This document shows positions 45,538 to 58,100 of a DNA stretch of 64,000 bases, in pieces. Origin of the DNA: Pseudomonas sp. 5P_3.1_Bac2. GTDB taxonomy: Bacteria > Pseudomonadota > Gammaproteobacteria > Pseudomonadales > Pseudomonadaceae. A program made the position numbers and the translations under genes. The notes below the pieces were generated by a model. It saw only the letters and a list, made by a program, of their open reading frames with translations, did no database searches and had not been told where the DNA came from. The stretch spans positions 62,001 through 126,000 of the forward strand of contig NZ_JANLNY010000024.1 in NCBI RefSeq assembly GCF_025465995.1, read 5' to 3'. Numbering within the stretch: position 1 is the stretch's first letter; every line of letters begins with the position of its first letter.

Positions 45538-46443
45538 TTATTGGCTGAGCAGGCGGTCGCCGCGCTCGAAGCGCCAGGTGCGGATGATCTCTAAACGGTC
45601 GACATCGGCCAGATCGCCGGTGAAGGGCGCGTACGGCGCAGCCAGGCGGACGATGCGCAGGGCTGCTTGGTCGAGCAGGCGCTGACCGGAGGACTCCAGT
45701 ACCTGAACCTCATAGAGAGTGCCGTCGCGATTGATCGACACCAGCATGCGCAAGCTGCCGTAAATCTGCTGACGCCGTGCTTCATCGGGGTAGTTGAGGT
45801 TGCCGATGCGCTCGACCTTCTTGCGCCACTCGTCTTTGTACCAGGCGCCTTTGTCGCGCATGGTCGAGGCCGCGCTTAGGCGGTGGATCTTCGGCCGTTT
45901 GGCGTACTGCTGCACTTCCATGGCCAGTTCCGCTTCAAGGCTGGCAATTTCCGAGGACAGCTGCGCGCTGTCGAAAACTGGCGCGGACTGGGCCTGGGGC
46001 TTAGGTTCGGCAGGCTTGGCCTCGCGCTTGACCGGGGTCTTTTGCGGCTGCGGGGCGCGGGTGGCGACGGCGGCCTTGGGCGCTACCTGCGGTTTAGCCG
46101 GTGGCGGCTTGGGCGCGGCCGGTGGGGTGACGCGCTTGACTTGGGTGTCTTGGAACAGCGCTTGCTCGGTGGTTTTCGGCGCGGCCTTGTGTTCCAGGGT
46201 GCCGCTGCCTTGCTGATTGTCCTGGGCGAGGAAATCCGCTTGCTTGGGTTTTTCTTCGGACTTGAAGGTGGAGAGGGTGATCTCCAGGGTTTTGCTGATC
46301 TGCTCGGGCTCGGCCATGCTGAAGCCAACGCCCAGCAGCAAGACGGCATGCAGCGCTGCGGCGATAAACAGGGTAAAGCCCAAACGATCCGACGACTTAA
46401 CACCGTTCGAGGAAAGTTCAGGCAGTGGGGCTTTAGCGTTCAT
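45538..46443 (-). CDS. tonB3: TonB-like energy transducer (TonB3 type)
   Basis: 301 residues. One membrane helix at about 22-43 (LGFTLFIAAALHAVLLLGVG), then a long Pro/Lys-rich linker (PKPPPAKPQVAPKAA...), and a C-terminal TonB fold with VERIGNLNYPDEAR and GTLYEVQVLESSG. The position between gshB and yqgE is that of P. aeruginosa tonB3, which is needed for twitching motility, fitting the pil genes nearby. It has no exbBD partners here. Confidence 0.87.
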   Translation of the reverse strand: MNAKAPLPELSSNGVKSSDRLGFTLFIAAALHAVLLLGVGFSMAEPEQISKTLEITLSTFKSEEKPKQADFLAQDNQQGSGTLEHKAAPKTTEQALFQDTQVKRVTPPAAPKPPPAKPQVAPKAAVATRAPQPQKTPVKREAKPAEPKPQAQSAPVFDSAQLSSEIASLEAELAMEVQQYAKRPKIHRLSAASTMRDKGAWYKDEWRKKVERIGNLNYPDEARRQQIYGSLRMLVSINRDGTLYEVQVLESSGQRLLDQAALRIVRLAAPYAPFTGDLADVDRLEIIRTWRFERGDRLLSQ

Positions 46444-46498
46444 CGCACACAGGTTGGCTTAGGTTGCTGGGCAGTCTGCCGAGGGCTCAGGAAAAAGT

Positions 46499-47461
46499 CT
46501 ATGAAGCACTGCGCGCATTGAGCTTCTCAGCAATCTTGTCCATCAGCTGCTCGCCGATACGGGTGTCGTAGGCCGCATCGATTTCGCGGATGCAGGTCGG
46601 GCTGGTGACGTTGATCTCGGTCAAGTGTTCACCGATTACATCCAGGCCCACGAAGATTAAGCCCTTTTCGCGCAGGGTCGGGCCTACCGCTGCGGCAATT
46701 TCCCGGTCAGTATCGCTCAGCGGTCGCGCTTCACCGCGGCCGCCGGCCGCGAGGTTGCCACGGGTTTCACCGGCGGCGGGAATGCGCGCCAAGCAGTAGG
46801 GCACTGGCTCGCCGTCGATCATCAGGATGCGTTTGTCGCCATCCTTAATCGCCGGCAAATAACCTTGCGCCATGATCTGCTGCTGACCATGTTGGGTCAG
46901 GGTTTCCAGAATCACCGAGAGGTTTGGGTCGCCTTCGCGGTGGCGAAAGATCAACGAGCCGCCCATGCCGTCGAGGGGTTTGAGAATGATGTCACGCTGC
47001 TCGCGGGCAAACTCGCGCAGAATGTCGGCACGGCGGCTGACTATAGTCGGCGGCGTGTATTGACTGAATTGGGTGGCGAAGTACTTCTCGTTGCAGTCGC
47101 GCAGGCTTTGCGGGCGGTTAACCACCAGCACACCAGCTTGTTCGGCTTGTTCGAGTAAATAAGTGGAGTAAATAAACTCGTTATCGAACGGCGGGTCCTT
47201 GCGCATCAGGATCACGTCCAGCTCGCTTAACGCAATATCTTGCTCGGCGCCCAGTTCGTACCAACGCTGAGGGTCATTGAACACATTTAACGCAGCACCG
47301 CGGGCGCGAGCTTCACCACGCAATTGGTAAAGATCTTGCTGCTCCATATAGAACAGCGACCAGCCGCGAGCTTGCGCGGCCAGCAACATGGCCAGCGAAC
47401 TGTCTTTTTTAAAGGCAATTTGGCTGATGGGGTCCATGACAATGCCGAGGCGAACGCTCAT
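46499..47461 (-). CDS. gshB: Glutathione synthetase
   Basis: 320 residues from ATG 47461 (MSVRLGIVMDPISQIAFKKD). The ATP-grasp residues occur in DIILKPLDGMGGSLIF and EINVTSPTCIREID. It joins gamma-glutamylcysteine and glycine. Divergent from pilG with 238 bases between, where both promoters must lie; no clear operator was seen there. Confidence 0.95.
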   Translation of the reverse strand: MSVRLGIVMDPISQIAFKKDSSLAMLLAAQARGWSLFYMEQQDLYQLRGEARARGAALNVFNDPQRWYELGAEQDIALSELDVILMRKDPPFDNEFIYSTYLLEQAEQAGVLVVNRPQSLRDCNEKYFATQFSQYTPPTIVSRRADILREFAREQRDIILKPLDGMGGSLIFRHREGDPNLSVILETLTQHGQQQIMAQGYLPAIKDGDKRILMIDGEPVPYCLARIPAAGETRGNLAAGGRGEARPLSDTDREIAAAVGPTLREKGLIFVGLDVIGEHLTEINVTSPTCIREIDAAYDTRIGEQLMDKIAEKLNARSAS

Positions 47462-47699
47462 GGCAGGTTTCTCCATAAATTGGCAGCCGTAAGGCTGGAT
47501 AGTGACAGTACAGCGGCGTCAGGGTGGCGCTGGCAGGACCCGTGGTCAAGGAAAAACATGGCGCAAGCGGGCTTATAGATTGCTGCAAAGGAGTGTGCTA
47601 CAAAGGCCCAACGATTGGGGTCTAGCCCATCGGTGACAGGGCCTTCAGCGCACTGCTATAACGCACAATAACGATCACCGAGGCAACGGTAGGGCAAAC

Positions 47700-48107
47700 A
47701 TGGAACAGCATTCCGAGGGGTTGAGGGTGATGGTGATTGACGACTCGAAAACGATTCGTCGCACCGCAGAAACTCTCTTAAAAAAGGTTGGCTGCGACGT
47801 CGTGACCGCAGTTGACGGCTTCGATGCATTGGCGAAAATCGCTGATACCCACCCAAACATCATCTTCGTAGACATCATGATGCCGCGTCTCGACGGTTAT
47901 CAGACATGCGCCTTGATCAAGAACAACAGCGCCTTTAAGGGTACGCCAGTGATCATGCTGTCCTCCAAGGACGGTCTGTTCGATAAGGCCAAGGGACGCA
48001 TCGTGGGTTCTGATCAATACCTCACTAAACCGTTCAGCAAAGAAGAACTGCTGGGTGCGATTAAGGCCCACGTGCCTGACTTCACGCCGGTCGAACAAGC
48101 GTCCTGA
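47700..48107 (+). CDS. pilG: PilG response regulator of the Pil-Chp system
   Basis: 135 residues, a single CheY-like receiver. Acidic pocket VIDDSK (Asp14-15), phosphoacceptor Asp58 in IIFVDIMMPRLDG, and Lys in YLTKPF. In P. aeruginosa PilG favours pilus extension and adenylate cyclase activation. First gene of the pilGHIJK-chpABC cluster. Confidence 0.96.
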   Translation: MEQHSEGLRVMVIDDSKTIRRTAETLLKKVGCDVVTAVDGFDALAKIADTHPNIIFVDIMMPRLDGYQTCALIKNNSAFKGTPVIMLSSKDGLFDKAKGRIVGSDQYLTKPFSKEELLGAIKAHVPDFTPVEQAS

Positions 48108-48151
48108 GGTCACTGCGCAGTTGCGCGTCTTTTTAAGTATTGGGAAACACC

Positions 48152-48517
48152 ATGGCTCGAATTCTGATTGTTGATGACTCTCCGACCGAAATGTACAAGC
48201 TGACCGCCATGCTGGAAAAGCACGGCCATCAGGTGCTCAAGGCGGAAAACGGCGCCGACGGCGTGGCTCTGGCGCGTCAGGAAAAACCCGATGCGGTGCT
48301 GATGGATATCGTCATGCCGGGCCTCAACGGCTTCCAGGCAACCCGTCAGCTGACCAAAGATGCGGAAACCAGTCACATCCCGGTGATCATTGTGACCACC
48401 AAAGACCAAGAAACCGATAAGGTCTGGGGCAAGCGTCAAGGGGCTAAAGATTACCTGACCAAGCCGATTGATGAAGACACCCTGCTCAAGACTTTGAGTA
48501 CGGTTCTGGCTGGTTAA
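48152..48517 (+). CDS. pilH: PilH response regulator of the Pil-Chp system
   Basis: 121 residues from ATG 48152 (MARILIVDDSPTEMYK). The receiver has Asp52 in VLMDIVMPGLNG and DYLTKPID. PilH opposes PilG and may act as a phosphate sink or control PilT/PilU-driven retraction. 44 bases after pilG. Confidence 0.96.
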   Translation: MARILIVDDSPTEMYKLTAMLEKHGHQVLKAENGADGVALARQEKPDAVLMDIVMPGLNGFQATRQLTKDAETSHIPVIIVTTKDQETDKVWGKRQGAKDYLTKPIDEDTLLKTLSTVLAG

Positions 48518-48559
48518 AGTGACTTGCTGGGCAATTAAAACTATAAGGCCGTAGCAGGC

Positions 48560-49096
48560 ATGTCGGACTCGCAAACACCTTTCCAACTCATCCAGCAGAT
48601 CGACCAGCGCTGTCGGCAGCTTGCTGCCGGCTTGCCGTCGCAGCAGGCGCTGGTGCAAACCTGGAGTGGCATTGGTTTTCGCATGGGCGAGCGGTTTTTT
48701 GTGGCGCCCATGGGCGAAGTTGGCGAGGTCTTGCATGAACCTCGCTACACCCTGTTGCCTGGGGTGAAGAGCTGGGTCAAAGGGGTGGCTAACGTGCGCG
48801 GCCGTTTGCTGCCGGTGATGGATCTGTGCGGTTTTTTCGGCAATGAGCTGTCGCCGCTGCGCAAAACCCGGCGCCTGCTAGTGGTCGATCATCAGGAAGT
48901 TTTTGCCGGCCTCACAGTCGATGAGGTGTTCGGCATGCAGCATTTCCCTGTGGACACCTTCTCGGAGCAGCTACCACCGCTCGAGGCCTCCATAGCACCC
49001 TTTATTCATGGCGTATTTCAACGCGAACAAGCCTGGTTGGTGTTTAGCCCTCATGCGCTAGCGCAAGATCCGGGCTTTTTAGCTGTGGCTTACTAA
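48560..49096 (+). CDS. pilI: PilI, CheW-like adaptor
   Basis: 178 residues. A CheW SH3-like domain with FVAPMGEVGEVL, VKGVANVRGRLLPVMDL and LLVVDHQEVFAGLTVDEV. It couples the PilJ receptor to ChpA. Confidence 0.95.
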   Translation: MSDSQTPFQLIQQIDQRCRQLAAGLPSQQALVQTWSGIGFRMGERFFVAPMGEVGEVLHEPRYTLLPGVKSWVKGVANVRGRLLPVMDLCGFFGNELSPLRKTRRLLVVDHQEVFAGLTVDEVFGMQHFPVDTFSEQLPPLEASIAPFIHGVFQREQAWLVFSPHALAQDPGFLAVAY

Positions 49097-49179
49097 CGGT
49101 TTATCGGCGGGGCCGGCTTACCGGCCTTTAGGCGTGACTCAGGATTTGAAGTGCGGTAGGTCCAGGCGGGGGCCAAATA

Positions 49180-51225
49180 ATGAAAAATATAAATGCGAGC
49201 AATCTGTTTGCGGGTACGCGCAGCAGCACTCTGATCACCGGACTGTTTATTGTCCTGATCGTCTCCATCGTGTTGCTGTTTGCCAACTTCGCATACATCA
49301 ACAAACAGTCCAACTACGACACCGAGTACATCGGCCACGCCGGTGAGCTGCGCGTGCTGTCGCAGCGGATCGCGAAGAACTCCACGGAAGCGGCGGCCGG
49401 TAAGGCCGAGGTGTTCCGCCTGTTGCGCGATGCGCGAAACGACTTCCAGGCGCGTTGGGGTTATCTGACCGAAGGCAACGAAGAGACTGATCTACCTGCC
49501 GCGCCGGCGGCCCTGCAAGAGCAGATGACGGCCGTGCAGCAGGACTGGGACAAGTTGCGCCAGGACAGTGACGCCATTCTGGCCAACGAACAGACCGTAC
49601 TGTCGTTGCACCAAGTAGCGGCCACTTTGGCCGAGACCATTCCGCAACTGCAAATCGAGTATGAGGAAGTGGTCGGTATCCTCCTCGAAAGCGGTGCTTC
49701 GGCGTCGCAGGTTTCGGTGGCGCAGCGCCAATCGTTGTTGGCCGAGCGGATTCTCGGTTCGGTGAACAAGGTGCTGGCCGGTGACCAGGACTCGGTGCAA
49801 GCCGCCGACATGTTCGGTCGCGACGCCAGCCTGTTCGGCCGTGTATTGACCGCCATGCTCGAAGGCAACGCGGCCATGGAGATCACCAAGGTCAGCGACG
49901 CTGAGGCCTTGGAGCGTCTGGCCGAGATTTCCGAACTGTTCGAGTTCGTTTCCGGCTCCGTGGATGAGATCCTCGAAACCTCACCTGAGCTGTTCCAGGT
50001 GCGCGAATCGGCCAACTCGATTTTCAGCGTCTCGCAAACCTTGCTGGATAAAGCCTCGGCCTTGGCCAGCGGCTTTGAAAGCCAAGCGGCGGCGCGTGCG
50101 ATCAACACCTTGCTCGGTTACGTGCTGGGCGTGCTGGCACTGGCCTCGATTCTGTTGATCGGTCTGGTGATCATGCGCGAAACGCGTATTCGTCTGGCTG
50201 AAACGGACGAAAAGAACGAGCGTAACCAGCAGGCGATTTTGCGTCTGCTCGATGAGATCGGCGACCTCGCCGACGGTGACCTGACCGTAACCGCTACGGT
50301 AACCGAAGACTTCACCGGGGCCATCGCGGACTCGATTAACTACTCGATTGACCAACTGCGTGAACTGGTCGCCACCATCAACCTGACCGCCGTGCAGGTA
50401 TCTGGTGCTGCCCAGGAAACTCAGGCCACGGCGATGCATTTGGCGGAAGCGTCTGAGCACCAGGCGCAAGAAATTGCCGGGGCTTCGGCGGCGATCAACG
50501 AAATGGCCGTGTCGATTGACCAGGTATCGGCCAACGCCTCGGAATCGGCAGCGGTAGCGGAACGTTCGGTAGCCATCGCCAACAAGGGTAACGAGGTGGT
50601 GCACAACACCATCACCGGCATGGATAACATCCGTGAGCAGATCCAGGACACCTCGAAGCGGATCAAACGCCTCGGTGAATCGTCCCAGGAGATCGGTGAC
50701 ATCGTTAGCCTGATTAACGACATTGCTGACCAGACCAACATCCTCGCCCTGAACGCCGCGATCCAGGCCTCCATGGCCGGCGACGCAGGACGCGGCTTCG
50801 CCGTGGTAGCGGACGAGGTACAACGCCTGGCGGAACGTTCCTCGGCGGCGACCAAGCAGATCGAGGCGCTGGTTAAAACCATTCAGACCGACACCAACGA
50901 AGCGGTTATCTCGATGGAGCAAACCACTTCCGAAGTGGTGCGCGGGGCTCGTCTGGCGCAAGACGCCGGGGTGTCCCTGGAGGAGATTGAAAAGGTATCG
51001 AAGAGCCTCGCGGCCTTGATCCAGAACATCTCCAACGCCGCTCGTCAGCAGGCCTCTTCGGCGGGTCATATCTCCAACACCATGAACGTGATTCAGGAAA
51101 TTACCTCGCAAACTTCCTCCGGTACCACGGCCACTGCGCGCAGCATTGGTAACTTGGCGAAGATGGCCAGCGAGATGCGTAACTCGGTATCCGGCTTTAC
51201 CTTGCCGGCTGGCGAGCAGGACTAA
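49180..51225 (+). CDS. pilJ: PilJ, type IV pilus chemoreceptor
   Basis: 681 residues. Two membrane helices, about 17-39 ([20 protein letters not shown]) and 315-335 ([19 protein letters not shown]), bracket the periplasmic PilJ domains. A HAMP domain follows and then the methyl-accepting tip [18 protein letters not shown] with [19 protein letters not shown] in place of the usual IEAARAG is the known PilJ variant. It is thought to sense pilin interaction and surface contact. Confidence 0.96.
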   Translation: MKNINASNLFAGTRSSTLITGLFIVLIVSIVLLFANFAYINKQSNYDTEYIGHAGELRVLSQRIAKNSTEAAAGKAEVFRLLRDARNDFQARWGYLTEGNEETDLPAAPAALQEQMTAVQQDWDKLRQDSDAILANEQTVLSLHQVAATLAETIPQLQIEYEEVVGILLESGASASQVSVAQRQSLLAERILGSVNKVLAGDQDSVQAADMFGRDASLFGRVLTAMLEGNAAMEITKVSDAEALERLAEISELFEFVSGSVDEILETSPELFQVRESANSIFSVSQTLLDKASALASGFESQAAARAINTLLGYVLGVLALASILLIGLVIMRETRIRLAETDEKNERNQQAILRLLDEIGDLADGDLTVTATVTEDFTGAIADSINYSIDQLRELVATINLTAVQVSGAAQETQATAMHLAEASEHQAQEIAGASAAINEMAVSIDQVSANASESAAVAERSVAIANKGNEVVHNTITGMDNIREQIQDTSKRIKRLGESSQEIGDIVSLINDIADQTNILALNAAIQASMAGDAGRGFAVVADEVQRLAERSSAATKQIEALVKTIQTDTNEAVISMEQTTSEVVRGARLAQDAGVSLEEIEKVSKSLAALIQNISNAARQQASSAGHISNTMNVIQEITSQTSSGTTATARSIGNLAKMASEMRNSVSGFTLPAGEQD

Positions 51226-51275
51226 GCGGCCTGGCCGCTTAGCTTGGGGCGATGGCGGGGAGCGAGGGGCACGAC

Positions 51276-52133
51276 ATGCAGTCAAGCGTCTGGGCCTTGC
51301 AACCCGTGGCCGATATGTCGGTCAGTCAGTTTCGTGACTGGCAGACTTTGCTTGAGCAGCGCACCGGTGTCGTGCTCAGCGAGCAACGGCGCACGTTTTT
51401 ACAAACCAACCTGAGCGCGCGCATGCGTGAGCTGGGGGTGGCGGACTACAGCCAGTACTACCAGCAGGTCACCGCTGGGCCACGGGGCGCGGTGGAATGG
51501 GCGATCTTGCTGGACCGTTTAACGGTGCAGGAGACGCGATTTTTTCGCCATCCAGCGTCCTATGAAGTGCTCAGTGGCTATTTGCATGAGCGCTTGCGGC
51601 AAGGTTTGACCCGGCCATTGGCCTTGTGGAGCGTAGGCTGTGCCAGTGGTGAGGAACCCTATTCCTTGGCCATCAGTGCTGCCCAGGCATTACACGGCAG
51701 TGATCAGGCGCAGTGGTTTGGCGTCACCGGCAGTGACGTCAGCCTCAGCGCTTTAGCCAAGGCGCGGGATGGCTTGTATGCCAGCAGTCGTTTAGAACAG
51801 TTGAGCGAGCAACAGCGGCAGCGCTACTTCACCGAGCAGGCGGATGGGCGCTTCCAGGTGGTGGCAGATTTATCCGCGCGGGTGTGCTGCGCGCGGCTTA
51901 ACGTGCTGGAGTTGAGCAAGGCACCGATGGCCGATATGGACGTTATTTTTTGTCAGAACTTGCTGATCTATTTTCGTCGCTGGCGGCGCCGCGAAATCCT
52001 CAATCATCTGGTCGAACGTTTAGTACCCGATGGCTTGTTGGTGGTAGGTGTGGGTGAAGTGGCGGGTTGGCAGCATCCGGAATTGATCCCGGTGGCCGAC
52101 GAGCGAGTACTGGCGTTTACCCGTAAGGGCTAA
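51276..52133 (+). CDS. pilK: PilK, CheR-like methyltransferase
   Basis: 285 residues from ATG 51276, preceded by GAGGGGC; an ATG at 51252 gives eight more residues. The CheR SAM site is ALWSVGCASGEEPYSLAI; DVIFCQNLLIYF and LVPDGLLVVGVGEV complete the fold. It would methylate PilJ, opposed by ChpB. Confidence 0.93.
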   Translation: MQSSVWALQPVADMSVSQFRDWQTLLEQRTGVVLSEQRRTFLQTNLSARMRELGVADYSQYYQQVTAGPRGAVEWAILLDRLTVQETRFFRHPASYEVLSGYLHERLRQGLTRPLALWSVGCASGEEPYSLAISAAQALHGSDQAQWFGVTGSDVSLSALAKARDGLYASSRLEQLSEQQRQRYFTEQADGRFQVVADLSARVCCARLNVLELSKAPMADMDVIFCQNLLIYFRRWRRREILNHLVERLVPDGLLVVGVGEVAGWQHPELIPVADERVLAFTRKG

Positions 52134-52151
52134 GGCAGAAGAGCCAAGTTT

Positions 52152-55100
52152 ATGAGTGGAGTGGCTATGGGTGATCGGCATGATTATGTCGCCCTGGAAT
52201 GGGTCAAGGGCGAGATTGCGGAAACCCTGAAGCAGGCGCGTCAGGCCCTCGAGGCGTTCGTCGAGAACCCTCAGGACGCCACACGTATGCGCTTTTGCCA
52301 GACCTATGTGCATCAGGTCTTGGGCACCCTGCAGATGGTCGAGTTCTTCGGCGCCGCGCTTTTGGCCGAGGAAATGGAGCAGCTCGCCGGAGCCATGCTC
52401 GAGGGCCGCGTAAGCAATCAGAACGAAGCGCTGGAAGTGCTGATGCAGTCGATTCTGCAGCTGCCAGCCTACCTCGACCGCATTCAAACCGCGCGCCGCG
52501 ACCTGCCCATGGTGGTGTTGCCGCTGCTCAATGATTTGCGTGCCGCCCGTGGCGAGAAGCTGCTCTCGGAAACCAGCCTGTTCAGCCCGGATATGTCCAA
52601 CCGTGCGGCGCCGCTGGCGCCTGCGGCCATGCAACAACTCAACAACGATGAGCTGCCAGCTTTGCTGCGCAAACTGCGGCAGATGCTGCAAATGGGCTTG
52701 GTCGGGGTGCTGCGCAACCAGGATTTGCCAACCCACTTAGGCTATCTGGCGCGGGTTTTTGCGCGCCTGGACAGCTTGGCTAAAGACTCGCCCTTAGGCC
52801 AGCTCTGGCCGATTGCCTCGGCCGTGGTCGAAGGCTTGGCCGATGGCAGCCTGGCCAATGGCAGCTCCATCCGGACTTTGCTGCGTCAGGTCGATAAAGA
52901 ACTCAAGCGCGTGCTGGAGCAGGGCGCGGAAGGCTTTAACCAGGCCGCGCCGGAAGAGCTGAGCAAGAACCTGCTGTTTTACGTGGCTAAATCTGCCGCG
53001 CAGTCGCCCAAAGTCCGTGCCCTGCGTGAGCAGTATCGGTTGGATGAAGCGCTGCCGGATCACCACGTCATCGATGAAGAACGCGCGCGTTTAGCCGGGC
53101 CGGATCGCGACGCCATGCACTCGGTGGTCACCGCCCTGTGTGAAGAGTTGGTGCGGGTTAAAGACAGCCTCGATCTGTTTGTGCGCAGCGACCGCGTACA
53201 CCTGGCGGATCTGCAAGCCCTGGCCGGGCCGCTCAAACAAATCGCCGACACCTTGGCCGTACTTGGCTTTAGTCAGCCACGGCGGGTCATCGCCGAGCAG
53301 CTGGACGTGGTCAACAGCCTGCTCAAAGGCCAGAGCGAGCCCAGCGATGCCCTGCTGATGGATATCGCCGGCGCGCTGTTGTACGTCGAGGCGACCCTCA
53401 CCGGCATGATTGGTGCCCATGCCGACGCCACTAACGAAGCCAGCCACCTGCCGACCACCGATGTGGGGCAGATTCACCAACTGGTGATTCGCGAAGCGCG
53501 TAATGGTCTGGAGCAGGCCAAAGACGCCATCATCGAGTTTATCGCCTCGCAGTGGAACCACGAGCACCTGGCCCGTGTGCCGGACTTGCTGACCCAAGTG
53601 CGCGGCGGCCTGGCCATGATCCCGCTGCCCCGTGCGGCAGAGTTGCTCAGCGCCTGCACCCGCTACATCCAAGAACAGTTGCTGGCGCGCCAGGCCGTGC
53701 CTAACTGGCAACACCTCGACACCCTGGCTGATGCCATCACCAGTGTGGAGTACTACTTAGAGCGCTTGGCGGAAGACAACAGCAGCCAAGGCGACTCGAT
53801 CCTCGATGTGGCCGAAGACAGCATGGCCTTGCTCGGTTACCCGCTGGCGGTGCAGCCTTTTGCAGAGCCAGAGCCAGAGCCAGAGCCAGAACTTGACGCC
53901 AGTGCGGTTGCAGTCGACGAGCCGCTCGCCCTAGGGGATAGCCAAGAGTTATCGGCTGCCCTGCCGCTCGCGGATGAGCCGGGTTTGCACAGCGACAGCG
54001 GCGAATGGCTGCTCGACACAGCGCAAAGCAGTAGCGAAGTGCTGGAGTTTGATCTCGACGCGCTGCCAGCATTGGACGATGTGGCGGCACCTGCGTCTGA
54101 ACATCGCGCCGATTTCGCCAGTGAAACGAATCTGGAACTGCTTGACTGGGACGAGGTGCTGGGCAGCGATCAGGTTGCGCTTGAGCCTCTGCAGCAAGCG
54201 GAAGACGAGCTGGTGCTGGACGATGTGTTCGCCAGCCAGTCGCCTGATTTTACGCAGCAAGATGGTTCGCCAAGCGTCAGTGAACTCAATGAGTTTGACC
54301 TGGCTGAGCTGGAATTTAGCGAGCAGGAACTGGCCGATCTGGCCCTGCCCGAAGTCGATTTGCCGAGCCTGCCGACAGCACCGCAAGGCGCAGCCGAGCC
54401 CGCCGCGGACCTGTCTTTAGCCGCGGTATTGGCGACGCCTGTGGCGGCGATCAACCCGCCGGCCCAAGACGTACCCCCGAGCTTACTGCCCCCACCGGCC
54501 GATGAAGAGCCCGTGGATGACGAACTGCTGGAAGTGTTTATCGAGGAAGCCGGCGAGGTGCAGCAAACCATCGCCGAGTATTTCCCCCAGTGGTGCGCCG
54601 ATACCGCAAACAAAGAGGCGCTGACGGAAATTCGCCGAGCCTTCCACACCCTCAAGGGCAGTGGCCGGATGGTTCGCGCCTTGGTCCTGGGCGAGCTGTC
54701 CTGGGCGGTGGAAAACCTGCTTAACCGTGTGCTTGATCGCAGTATCGAGCCCGGCGCCGAGGTGCAGCAGGTGATCGCGCAGGTGATCGCCATCCTGCCT
54801 GAGCTGGTCGATGAATTTGCGCAAAAGGCCCAACGCCAGCGCGATGATGTCGATCAGTTGGCGGCCAGCGCCCATGCCTTAGCCAAGGGCCAGGCTCTGC
54901 CTCTGGCCGCACTGCCCAGTGCAGAGGCAGAGGCCGTTGAGGACGCGCCCGCCGCCGACGATGCCGAGGCCATCGACCCGCAGTTGCTGGAGATCTTCCG
55001 CAACGAAGCGGAGATGCATCTGGATACCCTGGTGGCGTTCCTCGCCGATTGTGCCCAGCAGTTGCCGCAAACCATCACCGATGATTTGCAGCGCGCCCTG

Positions 55101-58100
55101 CACACCCTCAAGGGCAGCGCCTCGATGGCCGGGATCATGCCGGTGGCGCAAATTGCGGCGCCGCTTGAGCGCCTGGTTAAGGAATTTAAAGCCAACCTGC
55201 TGCCCATGGATTTGGCCGAAGCTGAGCTGTTAAGCAGCGCCGAGCAGTTGTTCCGCCAGGGCCTGGCGCAACTCGACAGCCAGCCGTTGGCCGAGCTGCC
55301 TGGCGCTGGCGCCTTCTTAGAGCGTGTGCAGCAGTTGCATGACGAGCGTTTGGAGCAGGCCGCGCACAATCAGCCGGATGCGCAAGGCGAGAAGCGCGAT
55401 CCGCAGATGATCAGCATCTTCCTTGCCGAAGGCACCGACATTCTCTTTGACGCCGAAGCTCTGCTTAGCCAATGGCGTGAACAACCGAATCAGCGCCAGG
55501 AGCTCAGTTCGCTGCTGAGCGAGCTGACCACTTTAGGCCGTGGCGCCGAGATGGCCGAGCTGCCGCAGATCGATGAGCTGTGCGAAGCGCTGCTGGATCT
55601 GTATGGCGCGGTGGAAGAGGGCAGTCTGGCGGTCAGCGAGCAGTTCTTTGCCGAGGCCGAGCAGGCCCATGAAGCGCTGATCAGCATGATGGATCAGGTC
55701 GCCGCTGGCCTACAGGTCAGTGCCGCGCCGCAGCGCGTCGCCGCCCTGCGTGAGCTGTTAGGCCAAGCGCTGGACCCGGATAGCCTCGGCGTGATCAGCA
55801 GTGTCGATGGGCAAAGCCAGGCACAAGTGCTGGATACCGCCACCGCCGAGTTGCAGCAAGACCTTGAGGCGTTGGACGAAGCGCACAGCATCGCCGAAGC
55901 CGAAGCCGAAGCCGGTGCTGAGCTAGAGCTTGCACCGCTCGACAGCGCTGATGAGCCGGCTGCCACTGGCGGCGATGAGCTTGAAACTCCAGCACTGCTG
56001 GAGCTTGAGCCGCTCTCGGTTGATCCAGAAGCGCAGGAGTGGACAGACGAAACAGCTGTGCCTGCGGCAGAAAGCAACGCCATCGATTTAGTTGAGCCGA
56101 CGCATGCAGTGCTGGCGCCAGAGCCAACACTCGAACCTGCAGCGTTGGCTGAGTCCGCTGACTCGTTGCGCCAGCCTGAGGCTTTCGTTGAACAGCTTAG
56201 CCAGACTGACGTCGAGCTCAGCGCGCCGGCGGATGCCCTGGAACCACTAAGCCCGGCTGACGCGGCAACAACCGCCGTACCTGCGTTGACTGCCGCCCCA
56301 GTGGTAAGTGGTCTGGACCAGGAAATGGTGGACATCTTCCTCGAAGAGGCCGTGGATATTCTCGACAGCTCCGCCCAAGCCCTGGAGCGCTGGAGCAGCG
56401 ACCCGGAGAACCATGCGGCGCTGTCAGCGCTGCAACGCGATCTGCACACCCTCAAGGGCGGCGCGCGCATGGCGGAAATCGCCCCGATCGGTGATCTGGC
56501 CCATGAGCTGGAGTCGCTGTACGAAGGGCTGCACGACCGCCGTTACAGTCACTCGCCGCAGTTGCTTGAGCTTTTGCAGCACAGCCACGATTGCCTGGCG
56601 CAGCAGCTGGAGCAGTTGCAGGCCGGCCAAAGCATGACCAGCCCGGCCGAGCTGATTAGCCAGATTCTGCGCTTTCGGCAAAACCCCGGCGCCAAGCTGG
56701 CATTAGATGCGCAAGCAACTCCGGCACCCAATGAGCCGCAGGCCCAGGCTGAAGTGGAACCCTGGGTGGATGACTTCGACGCGCTGATCAGTGAGCCGCC
56801 CAGCGCGGCCGCAGCGGTTGAATTAACTCCTGCCGCCGAGCCGCCGCCCACTGCAGAGCCTGCGCCGCTTGCTGCTGCACCGAGTGTGGTCGATGAGCGC
56901 GATAGCGAGCTGGTGGAGATCTTCCTCGAAGAAGGTTTCGACATTATCGACAGCGCCGGCGCCGCCTTGCAGCGTTGGATGCAGGATGTGGATAACTGCC
57001 TTGAGCTGGAGTCGCTGCAACGCGATCTGCACACCCTCAAGGGCGGCGCGCGGATGGCCGAGATTCGCGAAATTGGCGATCTGGCCCACGAGCTGGAATT
57101 CCTCTACGAAGGCTTAGGCCAAGGCCAACTGCGCGCCGGTAGCGAGCTGTTTAGTTTGCTTGAGCGCTGCCACGACAGCCTGGCGCAGATGCTTGAAGCC
57201 GTGCGCGAGCAGCGCGCCGTGCCCGACGGTAACGGCCTGATCGCCACTATTAAAGGCTTTCGCGCGAACCCCAGCGAACAGCTCAGCGTACCCACCAGCG
57301 TTGCCTTAAGGGCGGCGCCGGAGGCGGCGGACGCTGAAGCCGAGGCGGATATCCTGGATATCTTCCTCGAAGAGGCCGATGACCTGCTGGAGAACATGGA
57401 GCAAGCCATCGGCCGTCTGGAAAGCCAAAGCGGCGCCGACAGTGCGGTGGATGATCTGCTGCGCATTCTGCACACCCTTAAAGGCGGTGCCCGCCTCGCC
57501 GGGCAGCAGCGCTTGGGCGATCTGAGCCATGATCTGGAACAGCACCTAAGCGATGCCCAAGGCCAGGGCGCGCCCTGGCCGCAAAGCCTGCTGCTGGATG
57601 TGCAGTCGGCCTTTGATGCCTTGCAGCAAGAACTGGATGGCCTGCGCCAACGTCTGGACGCCAGCCATTGGCAGAGCCCTGCCCAAGAACCGCAACAGGC
57701 GCTCATTGCCGAGGCCGAATTAGCCCCGCTGCCACAGAGCAATGCAACGGCGCCGGCGGCTGGCAATAAAGTCGAACTGGCCCTGCCCATCGTCGCCGCC
57801 AGTGTGGCGCCGGTTAACGAAACGGCGGCCAAGGTACTGCCCTTTGTTGAGCGTGCCCAGCACGCCGCGCAAGAGGCCGCCTCACGGCGGGCGCCGCAAG
57901 AGCTGGTCAAGGTGCCGGCGGAGCTGCTCGAGGGCCTGGTTAACCTGGCCGGTGAAACCTCGATTTTCCGTGGCCGGGTGGAGCAGCAGGTGAGCGACTT
58001 CGGCTTCACCCTGAGCGAGATGGAAGCCACCATCGACCGGGTGCGCGATCAACTGCGCCGCCTCGACACCGAAACCCAAGCGCAGATTCTCAGCCGTATC

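Noticed and set aside
49981..51285. 434-codon minus-strand frame opposite pilJ, and long frames opposite aer and the GGDEF-EAL gene
   Set aside because: All mirror well-supported genes and show shadow composition rich in H, Q, G, R and L.
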